From Chthonomonas sp. (GTDB lineage Bacteria > Armatimonadota > Fimbriimonadia > Fimbriimonadales > Fimbriimonadaceae): 64,000 nt of DNA. Both the position numbers and the translations under genes were made by a program. Of this stretch, positions 1-8,783 are shown in pieces. How positions within the stretch are numbered: the first letter of the stretch is position 1; every line of letters starts with the position of its first letter. The notes beneath the pieces are model-generated. The model made no database searches. It was not told where the DNA came from and was given only the letters and a program-made list of their open reading frames with translations. The stretch is taken from NCBI GenBank assembly GCA_016788425.1, contig JAEURQ010000001.1:62001-126000 (forward strand). Direction: 5' to 3'.

Positions 1-11
1 AATTTTGGCCC

Positions 12-1739
12 ATGTCAATTAGTCAGGTTAAGAAACTTAGTGAGCACAAAGGGTGCTCGTGGACCATCGGGGTCCTGATGATCCTTGCGCTCGGCACGAG
101 CATGTTCCAGTGTCAGGGCAACAGCACCGGCGGCGGGGCCGATCAGGCGAGTAAGGAGATTCCGCTCGGAATGGTGGGCTCCACGCCGATTTTGCTTTCG
201 CAGGTCAGCGACCGCGTCCGCGCCATCGAAGAGCAGCAGCCGAACCAATCGCTGGCGGCCGAGATCGTGCCGGATGTTTATGGCAACATGCTCTTCAATT
301 CGGTGGAAGCCGCCTACGCGCTCGAAACCGTAAAGCGCGCTGGGTTCAAGCCGACCGACGAAGAGATCATTAACCAGTTCAATGCGTCCATCAACTCGCA
401 ACTTGAGCAGATGCGCATGCAAATGATCATCCAAAAGAAACTCAAGAGCGATGCGACCGACCAAGATTTCGCCGCCGCCTTTGAAAAGGAAGCCAAGCGT
501 CCGCTGGAGCAAGCTCGCAAGGAGGCTCTGGATGGATTCCGCAAGGCGCTCGCTGACCCCACGAAGCGCGAAGCAATCATCGCCGAGGGCAGCCTTTCGC
601 TGTACGGCGAGAAGCTGAAGGACGAACTTACGTTCGACGATGCCGACCTGAAGGTGTCGCGCGACATCCTCATGGTCAAGCGAATCTACAGCAAAGACCC
701 GGCCAAGATCGAGTCCGCGCAAAAGGATCTGAAAGCGGGCCAGTCGTTCGAAGACGTGATGGAGAAGTACTCGGAGGACATGCCGGAAGAGGGCAAGCGG
801 CTTCGAGACTCGACCCAAAATCTACCCGTGGGCATGGTGCTGGGCACGGCCAAGGCCGAGCTCAAGAGCGCCAAGCAAAGCTCCACCGTCGGCCCGCTGC
901 CGACCGAAGAAGGGCAGGCGATCTACTTTATCGTCAAGCGCACGGTCAACCCGATTAAGGAATTCGACAAGATCAAGGCGTCTGTTCGCGACGAAGTGGT
1001 CGGCCAAGCCGCCAGCACCATTCGCACCGAAAAGATTGCCGCCGTCCGCAAGGAAGGCGTGACCTGGAAGAGCGACGGCGCGAAGAACCTGTTCACGGTT
1101 TACAGCGACAACTTCGACCCGAAGAATCCGGCAATGATCACCAAGTACGAAGGCATCCTGGAAAGTCCGCTCAGCGGAGAATCGGAAGCGGATCGACGCC
1201 TCACTATTTTCTCTCGACAGATTGCTCTTCAACGTTTGATGAAAGCGTGGACCCAAGAGCAAAAGACCAAGAACATTGAGCGCATTCTGGCCACCACCGA
1301 GGAGTATCTGGGGACGACCGAATCGGTCGGTCTTCGACTTGAACTCACCAAGAACCTCATTGCCGCCAAGCGGCCCGAAGCCGCAGGTCAACTCGTCAAG
1401 GCAATCCAAGCCAACTCCGGTTTTGAGCCGGTGAACGAAGCCAATTTCGGCAACCTGGGCGCGACCTTGCTCTCGCTGAAAAACGCGAAGCTCGGCACGC
1501 CGGAAGAAATTAAGGCCGCCGAAGACCTCCTCAAGCAGTGGCGACAAGACAAGCTCGCGACCGACAAGGAGCGCGCGGAGATTAAGAAGCAGGGCGAAAA
1601 GATCGCCGAAGACGAGCGTAAAGCCGCCGAGGCCGAGAAAAAGGCCGCCGAGGCTGAGAAAAAGGCCGCCGACGCCACAAAGGCCAAAGACAAGGCACCT
1701 AGCTCCAAGGACTTGACCGGCGAGAAAACCGGAAACTAA
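12..1739 (+). CDS. Parvulin-type peptidyl-prolyl cis-trans isomerase (SurA/PrsA-like)
   Basis: Predicted extracytoplasmic folding factor of 575 residues. A hydrophobic N-terminal segment (about residues 19-35) acts as signal peptide or anchor; a Cys follows it but the preceding residues do not fit a lipobox. A SurA-like helical region (about 50-215) precedes a parvulin domain (about 215-320), recognised by the VSRDILMVKRIY strand, the QSFEDVMEKYSED helix and the closing YFIVKR strand. The C-terminus is an Ala/Lys/Glu coiled coil. It lies 1 nt upstream of rsmI, so they are probably cotranscribed. Only 11 bases precede the start, so its promoter cannot be judged. Confidence 0.82.
   Translation: MSISQVKKLSEHKGCSWTIGVLMILALGTSMFQCQGNSTGGGADQASKEIPLGMVGSTPILLSQVSDRVRAIEEQQPNQSLAAEIVPDVYGNMLFNSVEAAYALETVKRAGFKPTDEEIINQFNASINSQLEQMRMQMIIQKKLKSDATDQDFAAAFEKEAKRPLEQARKEALDGFRKALADPTKREAIIAEGSLSLYGEKLKDELTFDDADLKVSRDILMVKRIYSKDPAKIESAQKDLKAGQSFEDVMEKYSEDMPEEGKRLRDSTQNLPVGMVLGTAKAELKSAKQSSTVGPLPTEEGQAIYFIVKRTVNPIKEFDKIKASVRDEVVGQAASTIRTEKIAAVRKEGVTWKSDGAKNLFTVYSDNFDPKNPAMITKYEGILESPLSGESEADRRLTIFSRQIALQRLMKAWTQEQKTKNIERILATTEEYLGTTESVGLRLELTKNLIAAKRPEAAGQLVKAIQANSGFEPVNEANFGNLGATLLSLKNAKLGTPEEIKAAEDLLKQWRQDKLATDKERAEIKKQGEKIAEDERKAAEAEKKAAEAEKKAADATKAKDKAPSSKDLTGEKTGN
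1623..1670 (+). repeat. Short in-frame tandem repeat in the PPIase coiled coil
   Basis: About two and a half copies of an 18-bp unit coding for AAEAEK-type residues sit near the 3' end of the PPIase gene. The copies differ by single bases. This is a low-complexity coiled-coil repeat that could vary in copy number. Confidence 0.7.
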
Positions 1740-1740
1740 C

Positions 1741-2433
1741 GTGGGCGGGCGACTGGTCGTTGTGGCGGGGCCGATTGGCAACCTCAGCGACCTTTCGCCG
1801 CGCGCCCGGGAAGAGCTCGCCAACGCCGACGGTTGGTTTGTGGAGGACACCCGAATCAGCGGCAAACTGCAAACCGTGCTCGGCGTGAAAAAGCCGATGC
1901 GCACGCTCAACGAGCACACCACGCCACGGGCCGTTCAAGCCTACGTGGACGAGGTGGCCAAAGATCAAACATGGGCCGTGCTCAGCGACGGCGGCGCCCC
2001 CGCGATTAGCGACCCCGGCGCGCTACTGGTAGACCTTGCCCGCGAAGACGACATTGAAGTGGACGCGATTCCGGGTCCCAGCGCGGTGACCACCGCTCTT
2101 ATGCTCAGCGGATTTTACGCGCAACGATTCGCCTTTCTTGGGTTTTTGCCCCGCAAGCCCGGACCTATGGGCCGCGAGCTCGAAGCCTACGCCGAAAGCA
2201 CGCTCACGCTGGTGGTGTTCGAGTCGCCATTTAGGGTGCGAGCGTTCTTGGAAGTCGCCGGAAAAGCGCTTCCCGGAAGGCGATATGCAATTTGTCGAGA
2301 AATGTCGAAGGCTCACCAGCAAGTTTTTCGCGCTGAGTTGCCAATAATTCCCAGTGAGAAAGAAGTTCCCTCCAAAGGAGAGTTCACAATCGTCTTAGAA
2401 GGCAAGCGGAGCCGCGACTCGGGATTCGGGTAG
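1741..2433 (+). CDS. rsmI: 16S rRNA (cytidine-1402-2'-O)-methyltransferase
   Basis: SAM-dependent methyltransferase that 2'-O-methylates C1402 in the decoding centre of 16S rRNA. The tetrapyrrole-methylase fold is clear: the N-terminal VVVAGPIGNLSDLSPRA strand-loop, EDTRISGKL, the SDGGAPAISDPG loop and IPGPSAVTTAL. At 230 residues it lacks most of the small C-terminal domain of longer (about 280 aa) homologues. The start is GTG, 1 nt after the PPIase stop. No other family fits this motif set. Confidence 0.93.
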   Translation: MGGRLVVVAGPIGNLSDLSPRAREELANADGWFVEDTRISGKLQTVLGVKKPMRTLNEHTTPRAVQAYVDEVAKDQTWAVLSDGGAPAISDPGALLVDLAREDDIEVDAIPGPSAVTTALMLSGFYAQRFAFLGFLPRKPGPMGRELEAYAESTLTLVVFESPFRVRAFLEVAGKALPGRRYAICREMSKAHQQVFRAELPIIPSEKEVPSKGEFTIVLEGKRSRDSGFG

Positions 2434-2459
2434 GCTTGCGCAGCAAGAAATTGCATAGT

Positions 2460-3395
2460 ATGAAAAAGTTCGCACTTTGGATTTTGATGGTCCTGACGCT
2501 GATTTCCTCGGCGTTCGGCCAATCCAGCACGGAAACCTACCGCCTGCAAGCGGAAGACGTTCTCCGCATTCAAGTCTTTGGCCTGCAAGAAATCGCGGCT
2601 GAAGTGCGAGTCGGACGCGACGGAAAGGTCACCGCGCCGTTCATCGGTAGCATCCGCGCCGAAGGACTGACGGCCAGCGAACTTGAAGCCGAGCTCGCCC
2701 GCGAGTATGTCAAGAAGCTCCGCCTTCGCGACCCGCGCGTCTCGGTGACGATCGTACAATTCCGCCAGATGACGGCTTCGATTACGGGTGCTGCGAACCG
2801 CCCGGGTCTGATTCCGATTCGCCAGGGCGACACCGTTCTGGACCTCATCGCCGCGGGTGGTGGCCTGTTCCCACAGAACGCCGCCGATGGCAAGCGCGCT
2901 ACGCTTCAACGTCGCGGTAGCAAGGAACTCATTCCCGTGGACCTAGACGCCCTGCTCAAGCGCGGCGACCTTTCGCAAAACTACGAATTGATGGACGGCG
3001 ACGTGCTCGCCGTGCCGGAAAATCTGAACAACCGCGTGTTCGTGTTCGGAGCTGTGCAACAGCCGGGTCCAAAGCTGTTCCGCGACGGCATGACGCTCAG
3101 CGAGGCGTTGGTCGAATCGGGCGGCGACATTCCCTACCGCACCCAACTGAGTAAGACCACGGTTCAACGACCGCGTCCGGGCTCGCCGGGGCAGTACGAC
3201 TTTATTCAAGTCGACCTCATCAAGTTCCTCAAGAAGAACGACGCGAATCAGAACCTGGCGCTTCGCCCGGGCGACATCGTGTTCTTCGCCGATAGCAAGA
3301 CGCCGGATGCCAACCGCATCGCTCAGCTCTCCACGTCGGTGGCCAACTTCTTCTTCATCCTCGATCGATTCGGCCTGAACATCATCGGCCGCTAA
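2460..3395 (+). CDS. Polysaccharide export protein (Wza-like, SLBB domains)
   Basis: Predicted outer-membrane or periplasmic polysaccharide export component of 311 residues. The chosen ATG gives a clean signal peptide (MKKFALWILMVLTLISSAFG); an in-frame TTG at 2436 would add 8 polar residues. A poly_export domain follows (YRLQAEDVLRIQVFG through RVSVTIVQ, about residues 25-105). Two SLBB beta-grasp domains come next, beginning ASITGAANRPG and RVFVFGAVQQPG, each with the D/S-L-x-E/D-L-I/V-x-x-x-GG pattern. No lipobox Cys is seen, unlike classical Wza, and no glycosyltransferase or tyrosine kinase lies in the window. Confidence 0.85.
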   Translation: MKKFALWILMVLTLISSAFGQSSTETYRLQAEDVLRIQVFGLQEIAAEVRVGRDGKVTAPFIGSIRAEGLTASELEAELAREYVKKLRLRDPRVSVTIVQFRQMTASITGAANRPGLIPIRQGDTVLDLIAAGGGLFPQNAADGKRATLQRRGSKELIPVDLDALLKRGDLSQNYELMDGDVLAVPENLNNRVFVFGAVQQPGPKLFRDGMTLSEALVESGGDIPYRTQLSKTTVQRPRPGSPGQYDFIQVDLIKFLKKNDANQNLALRPGDIVFFADSKTPDANRIAQLSTSVANFFFILDRFGLNIIGR

Positions 3396-3416
3396 TCGCG
3401 AACAACGTTCGGCAAG

Positions 3417-3446
3417 CGAGGTCCTGGTAACGCTACCAGGACCTCG
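3417..3446 (+). terminator. Rho-independent-type hairpin after the exporter gene
   Basis: A perfect 13-bp stem (3417-3429 with 3434-3446) closes a 4-nt loop ACGC. An outer inverted repeat (GAACAACG near 3399, CGTTGTTC near 3446) can extend it. The following tract is only moderately T-rich. It ends the PPIase-rsmI-exporter unit. Confidence 0.8.
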
Positions 3447-3453
3447 TTGTTCG

Positions 3454-3482
3454 TTCAAAATGCGGGTTCTGCCGGGTAAACT
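3454..3482 (+). promoter_or_regulatory. Promoter of pdxS with -10 close to the start codon
   Basis: TTCAAA (3454-3459) and TAAACT (3477-3482) are separated by 17 nt. Nine nt lie between the -10 and the pdxS ATG, so the predicted mRNA is leaderless or nearly so. Confidence 0.55.
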
Positions 3483-3491
3483 TGCCGTGAG

Positions 3492-4406
<915 letters not shown>

Positions 4407-4796
4407 TCACAGGCGCGCTCGGTGGCGCACCATGTGATCGACAATGAGCGGAGCGAAGTCAACCGCATTGACTTCGCTCCATTTTGCCCAACTCACCTCG
4501 GCGATTTCGGCTTGCGCGAGGACCTCGCCGACTACCTCTGCCGTGAACACGTCGGCCGTCATCTCGGTGTTGGCCTCGTTGGCCGGCGCGCACACCACGC
4601 GCTCCAGAAACTGCACATCCCGCAACTCGCAGCCCAACTCTTCGCGGAGTTCACGGCGCAACGCGTCCTCGGGGGCTTCGTTTGTAAGGGGTTTGCCGCC
4701 CGGCTGAAACCACTTCGTTGTGCCGTGCTTACGAACCACAAGGATTTGGTCATTCCGTTGGGCCAAAAGAGCCACAACATAGAGCTTTGCGGTCAC
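4407..4796 (-). CDS. Nudix hydrolase
   Basis: Small 129-residue pyrophosphohydrolase that cleaves nucleoside diphosphates linked to another moiety; substrate unknown. A complete Nudix box is visible at about residues 33-55, matching GX5EX7REUXEEXGU (GKPLTNE, then REL and EELGC). The start is GTG at 4796, five nt from a -10 box (TACACT on the minus strand) shared with the divergent nuclease gene. The stop codon abuts that of pdxS. Confidence 0.88.
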   Translation of the reverse strand: MTAKLYVVALLAQRNDQILVVRKHGTTKWFQPGGKPLTNEAPEDALRRELREELGCELRDVQFLERVVCAPANEANTEMTADVFTAEVVGEVLAQAEIAEVSWAKWSEVNAVDFAPLIVDHMVRHRARL

Positions 4797-4800
4797 AATT

Positions 4801-4807
4801 TAGTGTA
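4801..4807. promoter_or_regulatory. Symmetrical bidirectional -10 element between Nudix and EEP genes
   Basis: The 7-mer TAGTGTA reads TAGTGT on the plus strand (4801-4806) and TACACT on the minus strand (4807-4802). It sits centrally in the 15-bp gap: 5 nt separate it from GTG of the Nudix gene and about 5 nt from ATG of the nuclease gene. Both transcripts would be leaderless. Known bacterial bidirectional promoters use this type of -10 symmetry; the assignment here is by sequence only. Confidence 0.6.
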
Positions 4808-4811
4808 GCGG

Positions 4812-5828
4812 ATGAAGGCAGCCGTCTCCCCAGTTCGATCTCGCAAGCAGGTGCGTCGCCCGCGTGTTGTCACGTGGTTGTATGCCTGGGCGGCGCTGGT
4901 TCTGCTGATATGGGGTGTGAGCGCCGCCGGCAACGATCGCGCGTGGTGGGGCACCGCGCTGGCCTCGGTGCCGCCGCAGGTGTGGCTCATCCCCACCGCG
5001 CTGCTGCTGGTCATTGGTGTGGCGGGCAAAAACCTGCGGCTCATTTGGGTGCCTCTGGTTGCCTGCGCCTTGGTGCATCTGGGGCAGATGGGATTTCGCT
5101 GGGCATTGGTCACTGGTAGCTCGATGCCCGAGCTCAAGGTGCTGACCTGGAACCTGCGCCACGGCGAGCGCGGCATGAACTCCATTGTCGCCGAGCTTCG
5201 CCGGATTGACGCCGACGTGTTGCTGCTCCAAGAAACTCATCAGGGCGAACTGGGCGACAGTCCATTCCAGGTGCTGCGCGAGAAGCTGCCGGAATACAAT
5301 TTCGTCGGCGGCGAGGAGACGATGATCCTGAGCAAGCTACCGATCCGGGAATCGCGGGTCAACGAGCTTCCGCTGGCGAGTCATCGACGGTTCGTCCCGC
5401 AAGCCGAGATCGAATTCGAGGGCAAGGTCGTCACGCTGTATTCCGTGCACCTGCTCAACGGGCTCCGCCCCGATTGGCTCAAGGGCCCCAGCGGCCTTCC
5501 GCGCAAGCTCGACCACGCCGAAAAGCAGCGTTGGGACCAGATTAAGGCGGTGGACGGCGCGATCCGCGCCGAGGGTCCGGTGATCATCGGAGGCGACTTT
5601 AACACGTTGCCGCGCGGCGCGATCTATCAGCATTTTGCCGACCGCTACACGGATGCCTTTGCCGCCGCGGGGCGCGGCCTCGGCTGGACCTTCCCCGACT
5701 ACTTCCTCACCGCGCGCATTGACTACCTCTGGAGTTCGCCGGAACTGGTTCCGGTGGAGGCGAATGTGGTGGGCGCCCGCGCCAGCGACCACCTGCCGGT
5801 GCTCGCGAAGTACATCCTCAAGAAGTAA
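4812..5828 (+). CDS. Membrane-anchored endonuclease/exonuclease/phosphatase family protein
   Basis: 338 residues with two or three N-terminal membrane helices (about 17-100) followed by an EEP catalytic domain (about 104-338). Family motifs are present: LKVLTWNLRHG with the metal-site Asn, LLLQET with the metal-binding Glu, IIGGDFNTLP, RIDYLWSS and the closing SDHLPV Asp-His. The domain probably lies on the outer face of the membrane. EEP enzymes cleave DNA, RNA, phosphoinositides or sphingomyelin, and nothing here picks the substrate. It is divergent from the Nudix gene with a 15-bp gap. Confidence 0.86.
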   Translation: MKAAVSPVRSRKQVRRPRVVTWLYAWAALVLLIWGVSAAGNDRAWWGTALASVPPQVWLIPTALLLVIGVAGKNLRLIWVPLVACALVHLGQMGFRWALVTGSSMPELKVLTWNLRHGERGMNSIVAELRRIDADVLLLQETHQGELGDSPFQVLREKLPEYNFVGGEETMILSKLPIRESRVNELPLASHRRFVPQAEIEFEGKVVTLYSVHLLNGLRPDWLKGPSGLPRKLDHAEKQRWDQIKAVDGAIRAEGPVIIGGDFNTLPRGAIYQHFADRYTDAFAAAGRGLGWTFPDYFLTARIDYLWSSPELVPVEANVVGARASDHLPVLAKYILKK

Positions 5829-5888
5829 CGTATCTGGCCCTGGTCGCCGCCGGAGACCACCAGTTTTCAAAAAAGTCACGTGATTTGT

Positions 5889-5894
5889 TACAAT
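5889..5894 (+). promoter_or_regulatory. -10 box of the low-GC islet
   Basis: TACAAT lies 9 nt before the ATG at 5904, with a weak TTTCAA at 5865-5870 (18-nt spacer). This suggests a leaderless transcript for the small ORF. Confidence 0.45.
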
Positions 5895-5903
5895 TCGCCT
5901 GCG

Positions 5904-6053
5904 ATGACGGTTAGAGTACTGTTAGAGGATGTTGCTACAGAGATGGATATGAATGAGGTTGGGTACGTAACATCCATTCCCCTGTTCGAGCGGCCCGTGC
6001 ATAAGCTCTCCCATGGAACCCGGTTGTGGGAGTATCAGAGGCAGCCACAATGA
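5904..6053 (+). CDS. Small ORF (49 aa), unknown function
   Basis: An uninterrupted ATG-to-TGA ORF of 49 codons beginning MTVRVLLEDVATEMDMNEVG. Two facts suggest it is real. Its TGA overlaps the ATG of the next gene in an ATGA arrangement, and a TACAAT -10 box lies 9 nt upstream of its start. The composition is charged, with no membrane segment or signal peptide. I recognise no family. It could be a leader peptide coupling translation of the next gene, a small partner protein, or a remnant. Confidence 0.4.
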   Translation: MTVRVLLEDVATEMDMNEVGYVTSIPLFERPVHKLSHGTRLWEYQRQPQ

Positions 6054-6847
6054 TTGGACATGTCAGTATCGCGGTCGGGCTATTGTTTTTGGGTGGGAAT
6101 GGCACATCATCGTCAGAACTAGTGCCTTCGTGGAAAGTTGACCAACTGAAACTCGCGACGAGAAGTCGATCTGCCTTTATGCGCTGGCACAATCTGGAGC
6201 ATGATCGTCGGAACGCTTACGATGCGATTAACCGTCTTTCGAACCGGAGCAGCAGTAGCATGTCCTACCAGGACTCTTTGGAGCTTCTGATCCTCTTAAG
6301 CTACACTAGTAGCTTCAAGTGGCCGCAAAAGAATACCGCTGACTTCTTTCTTGCCATGTTGGACCGTAAGGACATTGACCGCGATCGCGCGCTGATTGCT
6401 TACAGCACGCTGATTCGACACGGAGGAAAACCTGATCCGAAAATTATCGGCTTGTTTGATCGTTGGTACCCAAATGCGATCGAGTTTCAAGCGTCCGTGA
6501 TTACCAGTTATTACAAGTTGTTTGAGATCAAAAAGGCGGACTCGTATTGGAGAATGTTTAGAGAAAGGCTCGCCAGTCGCAACAGCGCGGCGTGGATGAC
6601 TGCTTTCTTAGACAGCTATAGGGATCTTTACATCTTGGTTGAAGATGGAACCAAGGTACGCAAGGAGCGACTACCGTTCGTTCTCAGGCACACGCAAGCA
6701 AACATCAAAAACATGACGGAGGTGATGGCCCGCAAGGATCCTCCGCCGTACTGGGTTGAGTGGAGCACCTCCCACCGCGATTTCTACATCGCGGCGGAGA
6801 AAAGTGTAAGGGAGCAAATGGCGGCGAAGAAGGAAGGCGGCAAGTAG
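6050..6847 (+). CDS. Exported protein of unknown function (low GC)
   Basis: Chosen ATG at 6050 (AGAGG about 9 nt upstream) gives a 265-residue protein with a short hydrophobic N-terminus ending near LLFLGGNGTSSSE, probably a signal peptide. An in-frame GTG at 6026 would spoil it. The rest looks mostly alpha-helical, rich in Arg, Tyr and Trp (SWKVDQLKL, FDRWYPNAIEFQASVI, SYWRMFRERLASRN), reminiscent of helical-repeat proteins but without a clear TPR consensus. Codon use and base composition differ from neighbours: line 6301 is 27/60 GC by hand count. I recognise no family. Confidence 0.65.
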   Translation: MIGHVSIAVGLLFLGGNGTSSSELVPSWKVDQLKLATRSRSAFMRWHNLEHDRRNAYDAINRLSNRSSSSMSYQDSLELLILLSYTSSFKWPQKNTADFFLAMLDRKDIDRDRALIAYSTLIRHGGKPDPKIIGLFDRWYPNAIEFQASVITSYYKLFEIKKADSYWRMFRERLASRNSAAWMTAFLDSYRDLYILVEDGTKVRKERLPFVLRHTQANIKNMTEVMARKDPPPYWVEWSTSHRDFYIAAEKSVREQMAAKKEGGK

Positions 6848-6850
6848 GGC

Positions 6851-7660
6851 TTAGCCCTGAACCAAATCCAAGATCGTCACCTCCGGGCGGCAGAACAGCC
6901 GACTCGGAGGGCCGGTCGTGCCGAGCCCGCGATTCACGTACAACGGCGTGGCGGCGTCGGGGAAGTAGCCGCGCAGATAGCGGCGGCCATTCTTGCTGGT
7001 CACCGGCGCGTACCCCCAGGGCGTGGTGAATTGCCCGCCGTGCGAGTGCCCGCTCAGCATCAAATCTGCGCCATCCGGAACCCAGTCCACTAGGTCGGGC
7101 TCGTGCCACAGCACAATCGTCGGCTGCTCGGCGTCGGCCAGTTCCATCGAGCCAATCGGGTCGGCTTGGCTGGCGTTGGCCGAATCAATTCCCACTATCT
7201 GCACGCCATTGAACTCGGCCACATCGTTGCGCAATAGCTTGATGCCGAGCTTGCGGAAGAGCGGCTCTAGCAGCTCGGGGTAGCCGCCCAAGTAGTCGCG
7301 ATTGCCGGGCACGGCAAACACTCGCCCGCCGCTATTCGCGAGGCCGCCAAGCGCGGCTTCAAGCTGGTCGAGGCTCTCGGCCGTCCACCGATGGACAAAA
7401 TCACCCCCGAGCAGAATCAGGTCCGGTTCGTGCTCCAGAAGTTTGGCCACGGCGCGCTGCGTGAGGGCGATGGTGCCCGCGTCGCAGATGTGAAAGTCGC
7501 TGAGGAAGCCGACTCGCAGCCCGTTCAGCGCGGTCGGCCAGCGGCGTAGGCGCAATCGCTTGCGGGTGACTTCGAGCTTATGCACCTCGACCAACGCCCC
7601 GTATAGCAGTAGGCCCGCGCTCGCGCCAGCGACGGTGGCAATGGCTTTTCCCAGCTTCAT
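6851..7660 (-). CDS. Calcineurin-like metallophosphoesterase (YaeI/YkuE-like)
   Basis: 269 residues with an N-terminal membrane segment (about 5-22) and a calcineurin-type dinuclear metal phosphoesterase domain. All metal motifs are visible in order: SDFHICD, LLGGDFVHRW, PGNRDYLGG, WHEPD and GHSHGGQ. The closest named families act on UDP-2,3-diacylglucosamine or cyclic/lipid phosphodiesters; the substrate here is unknown. It is divergent from the LacI regulator across 76 bp, with an AT-rich TAATAA on the minus strand 9 nt before the ATG. Confidence 0.86.
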   Translation of the reverse strand: MKLGKAIATVAGASAGLLLYGALVEVHKLEVTRKRLRLRRWPTALNGLRVGFLSDFHICDAGTIALTQRAVAKLLEHEPDLILLGGDFVHRWTAESLDQLEAALGGLANSGGRVFAVPGNRDYLGGYPELLEPLFRKLGIKLLRNDVAEFNGVQIVGIDSANASQADPIGSMELADAEQPTIVLWHEPDLVDWVPDGADLMLSGHSHGGQFTTPWGYAPVTSKNGRRYLRGYFPDAATPLYVNRGLGTTGPPSRLFCRPEVTILDLVQG

Positions 7661-7719
7661 CTCAAGTCATTATTACGCGATTATTGCGGCTAATGTGCCG
7701 AATCGCGAGCCCGATGGGA

Positions 7720-7725
7720 TACAGT
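7720..7725 (+). promoter_or_regulatory. -10 box of the LacI-family gene
   Basis: TACAGT lies 11 nt upstream of the ATG at 7737; no convincing -35 is visible. The predicted leader is at most a few nucleotides. Confidence 0.45.
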
Positions 7726-7736
7726 AGAAGCGGCGA

Positions 7737-8783
7737 ATGAAGCGAATTACTTTGGCCGACGTGGCCAAGGAGGCGGGTGTCTCAGTGCAGACCGCGTCGC
7801 ATGTGATGGCAGAGAACCTGACGGTTCGGCTGCCTGAATCCACGCGCCAACGGGTACGCGAAGCCGCGGCCAAACTCGGCTACCAACCCAATCGCCTGGC
7901 CCGCGCCATGAAAACCGGCCGCACCAACGTGCTGAGCCTGTGGATGCCTGTGGATCGCGCCAACCCCGCCTACATGGTGGTGGTCAAATATCTCAGTCGG
8001 TTTGTTCGCGAGGCGGGCTACGAGCTCAACATCGTCGGCCTGTCGAGCGACGTGGCTTACGGCGCCGAACGCACGATGCCGACCACCTGGCCGGTGGATG
8101 GGATGATCGTGTTTGATGCCGGTCGCGCGGTGCGCATTTTCCGCGAAGACCCGATGAACCAGCGCATCCCGACGGTCATCATCGGCCTCGAAGAGTTTGA
8201 GAACTGCGACACCTGCGCTTGGGATGTGGCCGGCGGCGTCCGAGGAGTGGTGCAGGGCCTCATTTCGCAAGGTCGCAAACGCATTGCCTATCTCGCGCCG
8301 CGCTGGGTGTTGGAAGACTATCCCAACGAGCAACGCCGCACCGGCTATCGCACGGCACTAGAAACCGTGAAGCGCCCCGAACTGCTGATTCCGACGACCG
8401 GAGAATCCACGCACGAAGCCGAGCTGGCCATCCGCGACTTTTTGGCCCACAACGATCCGCCCGACGCGATTTTCGGCTTCCTCGATCCGCTCGCTCTCGG
8501 CGCGGTCCGCGAGCTCGATCGCCAAGGCATCCGCGTGCCGGTGGATTGCGCGATTTGGGGCTACGGCAACTTCCCCGAAAGCGAGCAATCGCGCGTGCCG
8601 CTCAGCACCATCAATGCTCCGCTGGAGGCGCTGATTCGCCAGGCGGTGCTTTGGATCACCGATAGAATTAATCACCCGGATCGTGAGAGCCGGGTGATTT
8701 CCTTGGACCTGGAGGTTCATCAGCGCGAGTCCTCCATTCCGCTTCGCCTCGCCGAGCCTAAGGCTTTTGAGGCAGGATCATAA
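7737..8783 (+). CDS. LacI-family transcriptional regulator
   Basis: 348 residues with the standard LacI layout. The N-terminal helix-turn-helix reads TLADVAKEAGVSVQTASHVM, then a hinge (RLARAMKTGRTNVL) and a periplasmic-binding-protein effector domain (about 60-335) with the typical WGYGNFPESE region, usually WGFDN or GYDN. The recognition helix has QTASH in place of the usual STVSR. The ligand is unknown, and no sugar transporter or glycosidase lies beside it, so it may act remotely or on itself. Its 3' end overlaps the converging ATPase gene by 26 bp. Confidence 0.92.
   Translation: MKRITLADVAKEAGVSVQTASHVMAENLTVRLPESTRQRVREAAAKLGYQPNRLARAMKTGRTNVLSLWMPVDRANPAYMVVVKYLSRFVREAGYELNIVGLSSDVAYGAERTMPTTWPVDGMIVFDAGRAVRIFREDPMNQRIPTVIIGLEEFENCDTCAWDVAGGVRGVVQGLISQGRKRIAYLAPRWVLEDYPNEQRRTGYRTALETVKRPELLIPTTGESTHEAELAIRDFLAHNDPPDAIFGFLDPLALGAVRELDRQGIRVPVDCAIWGYGNFPESEQSRVPLSTINAPLEALIRQAVLWITDRINHPDRESRVISLDLEVHQRESSIPLRLAEPKAFEAGS

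Noticed and set aside
3399-3453. Riboswitch or regulatory RNA before pdxS
   Set aside because: The fold is a simple terminator hairpin with an outer arm; there is no sign of a multi-helix aptamer.
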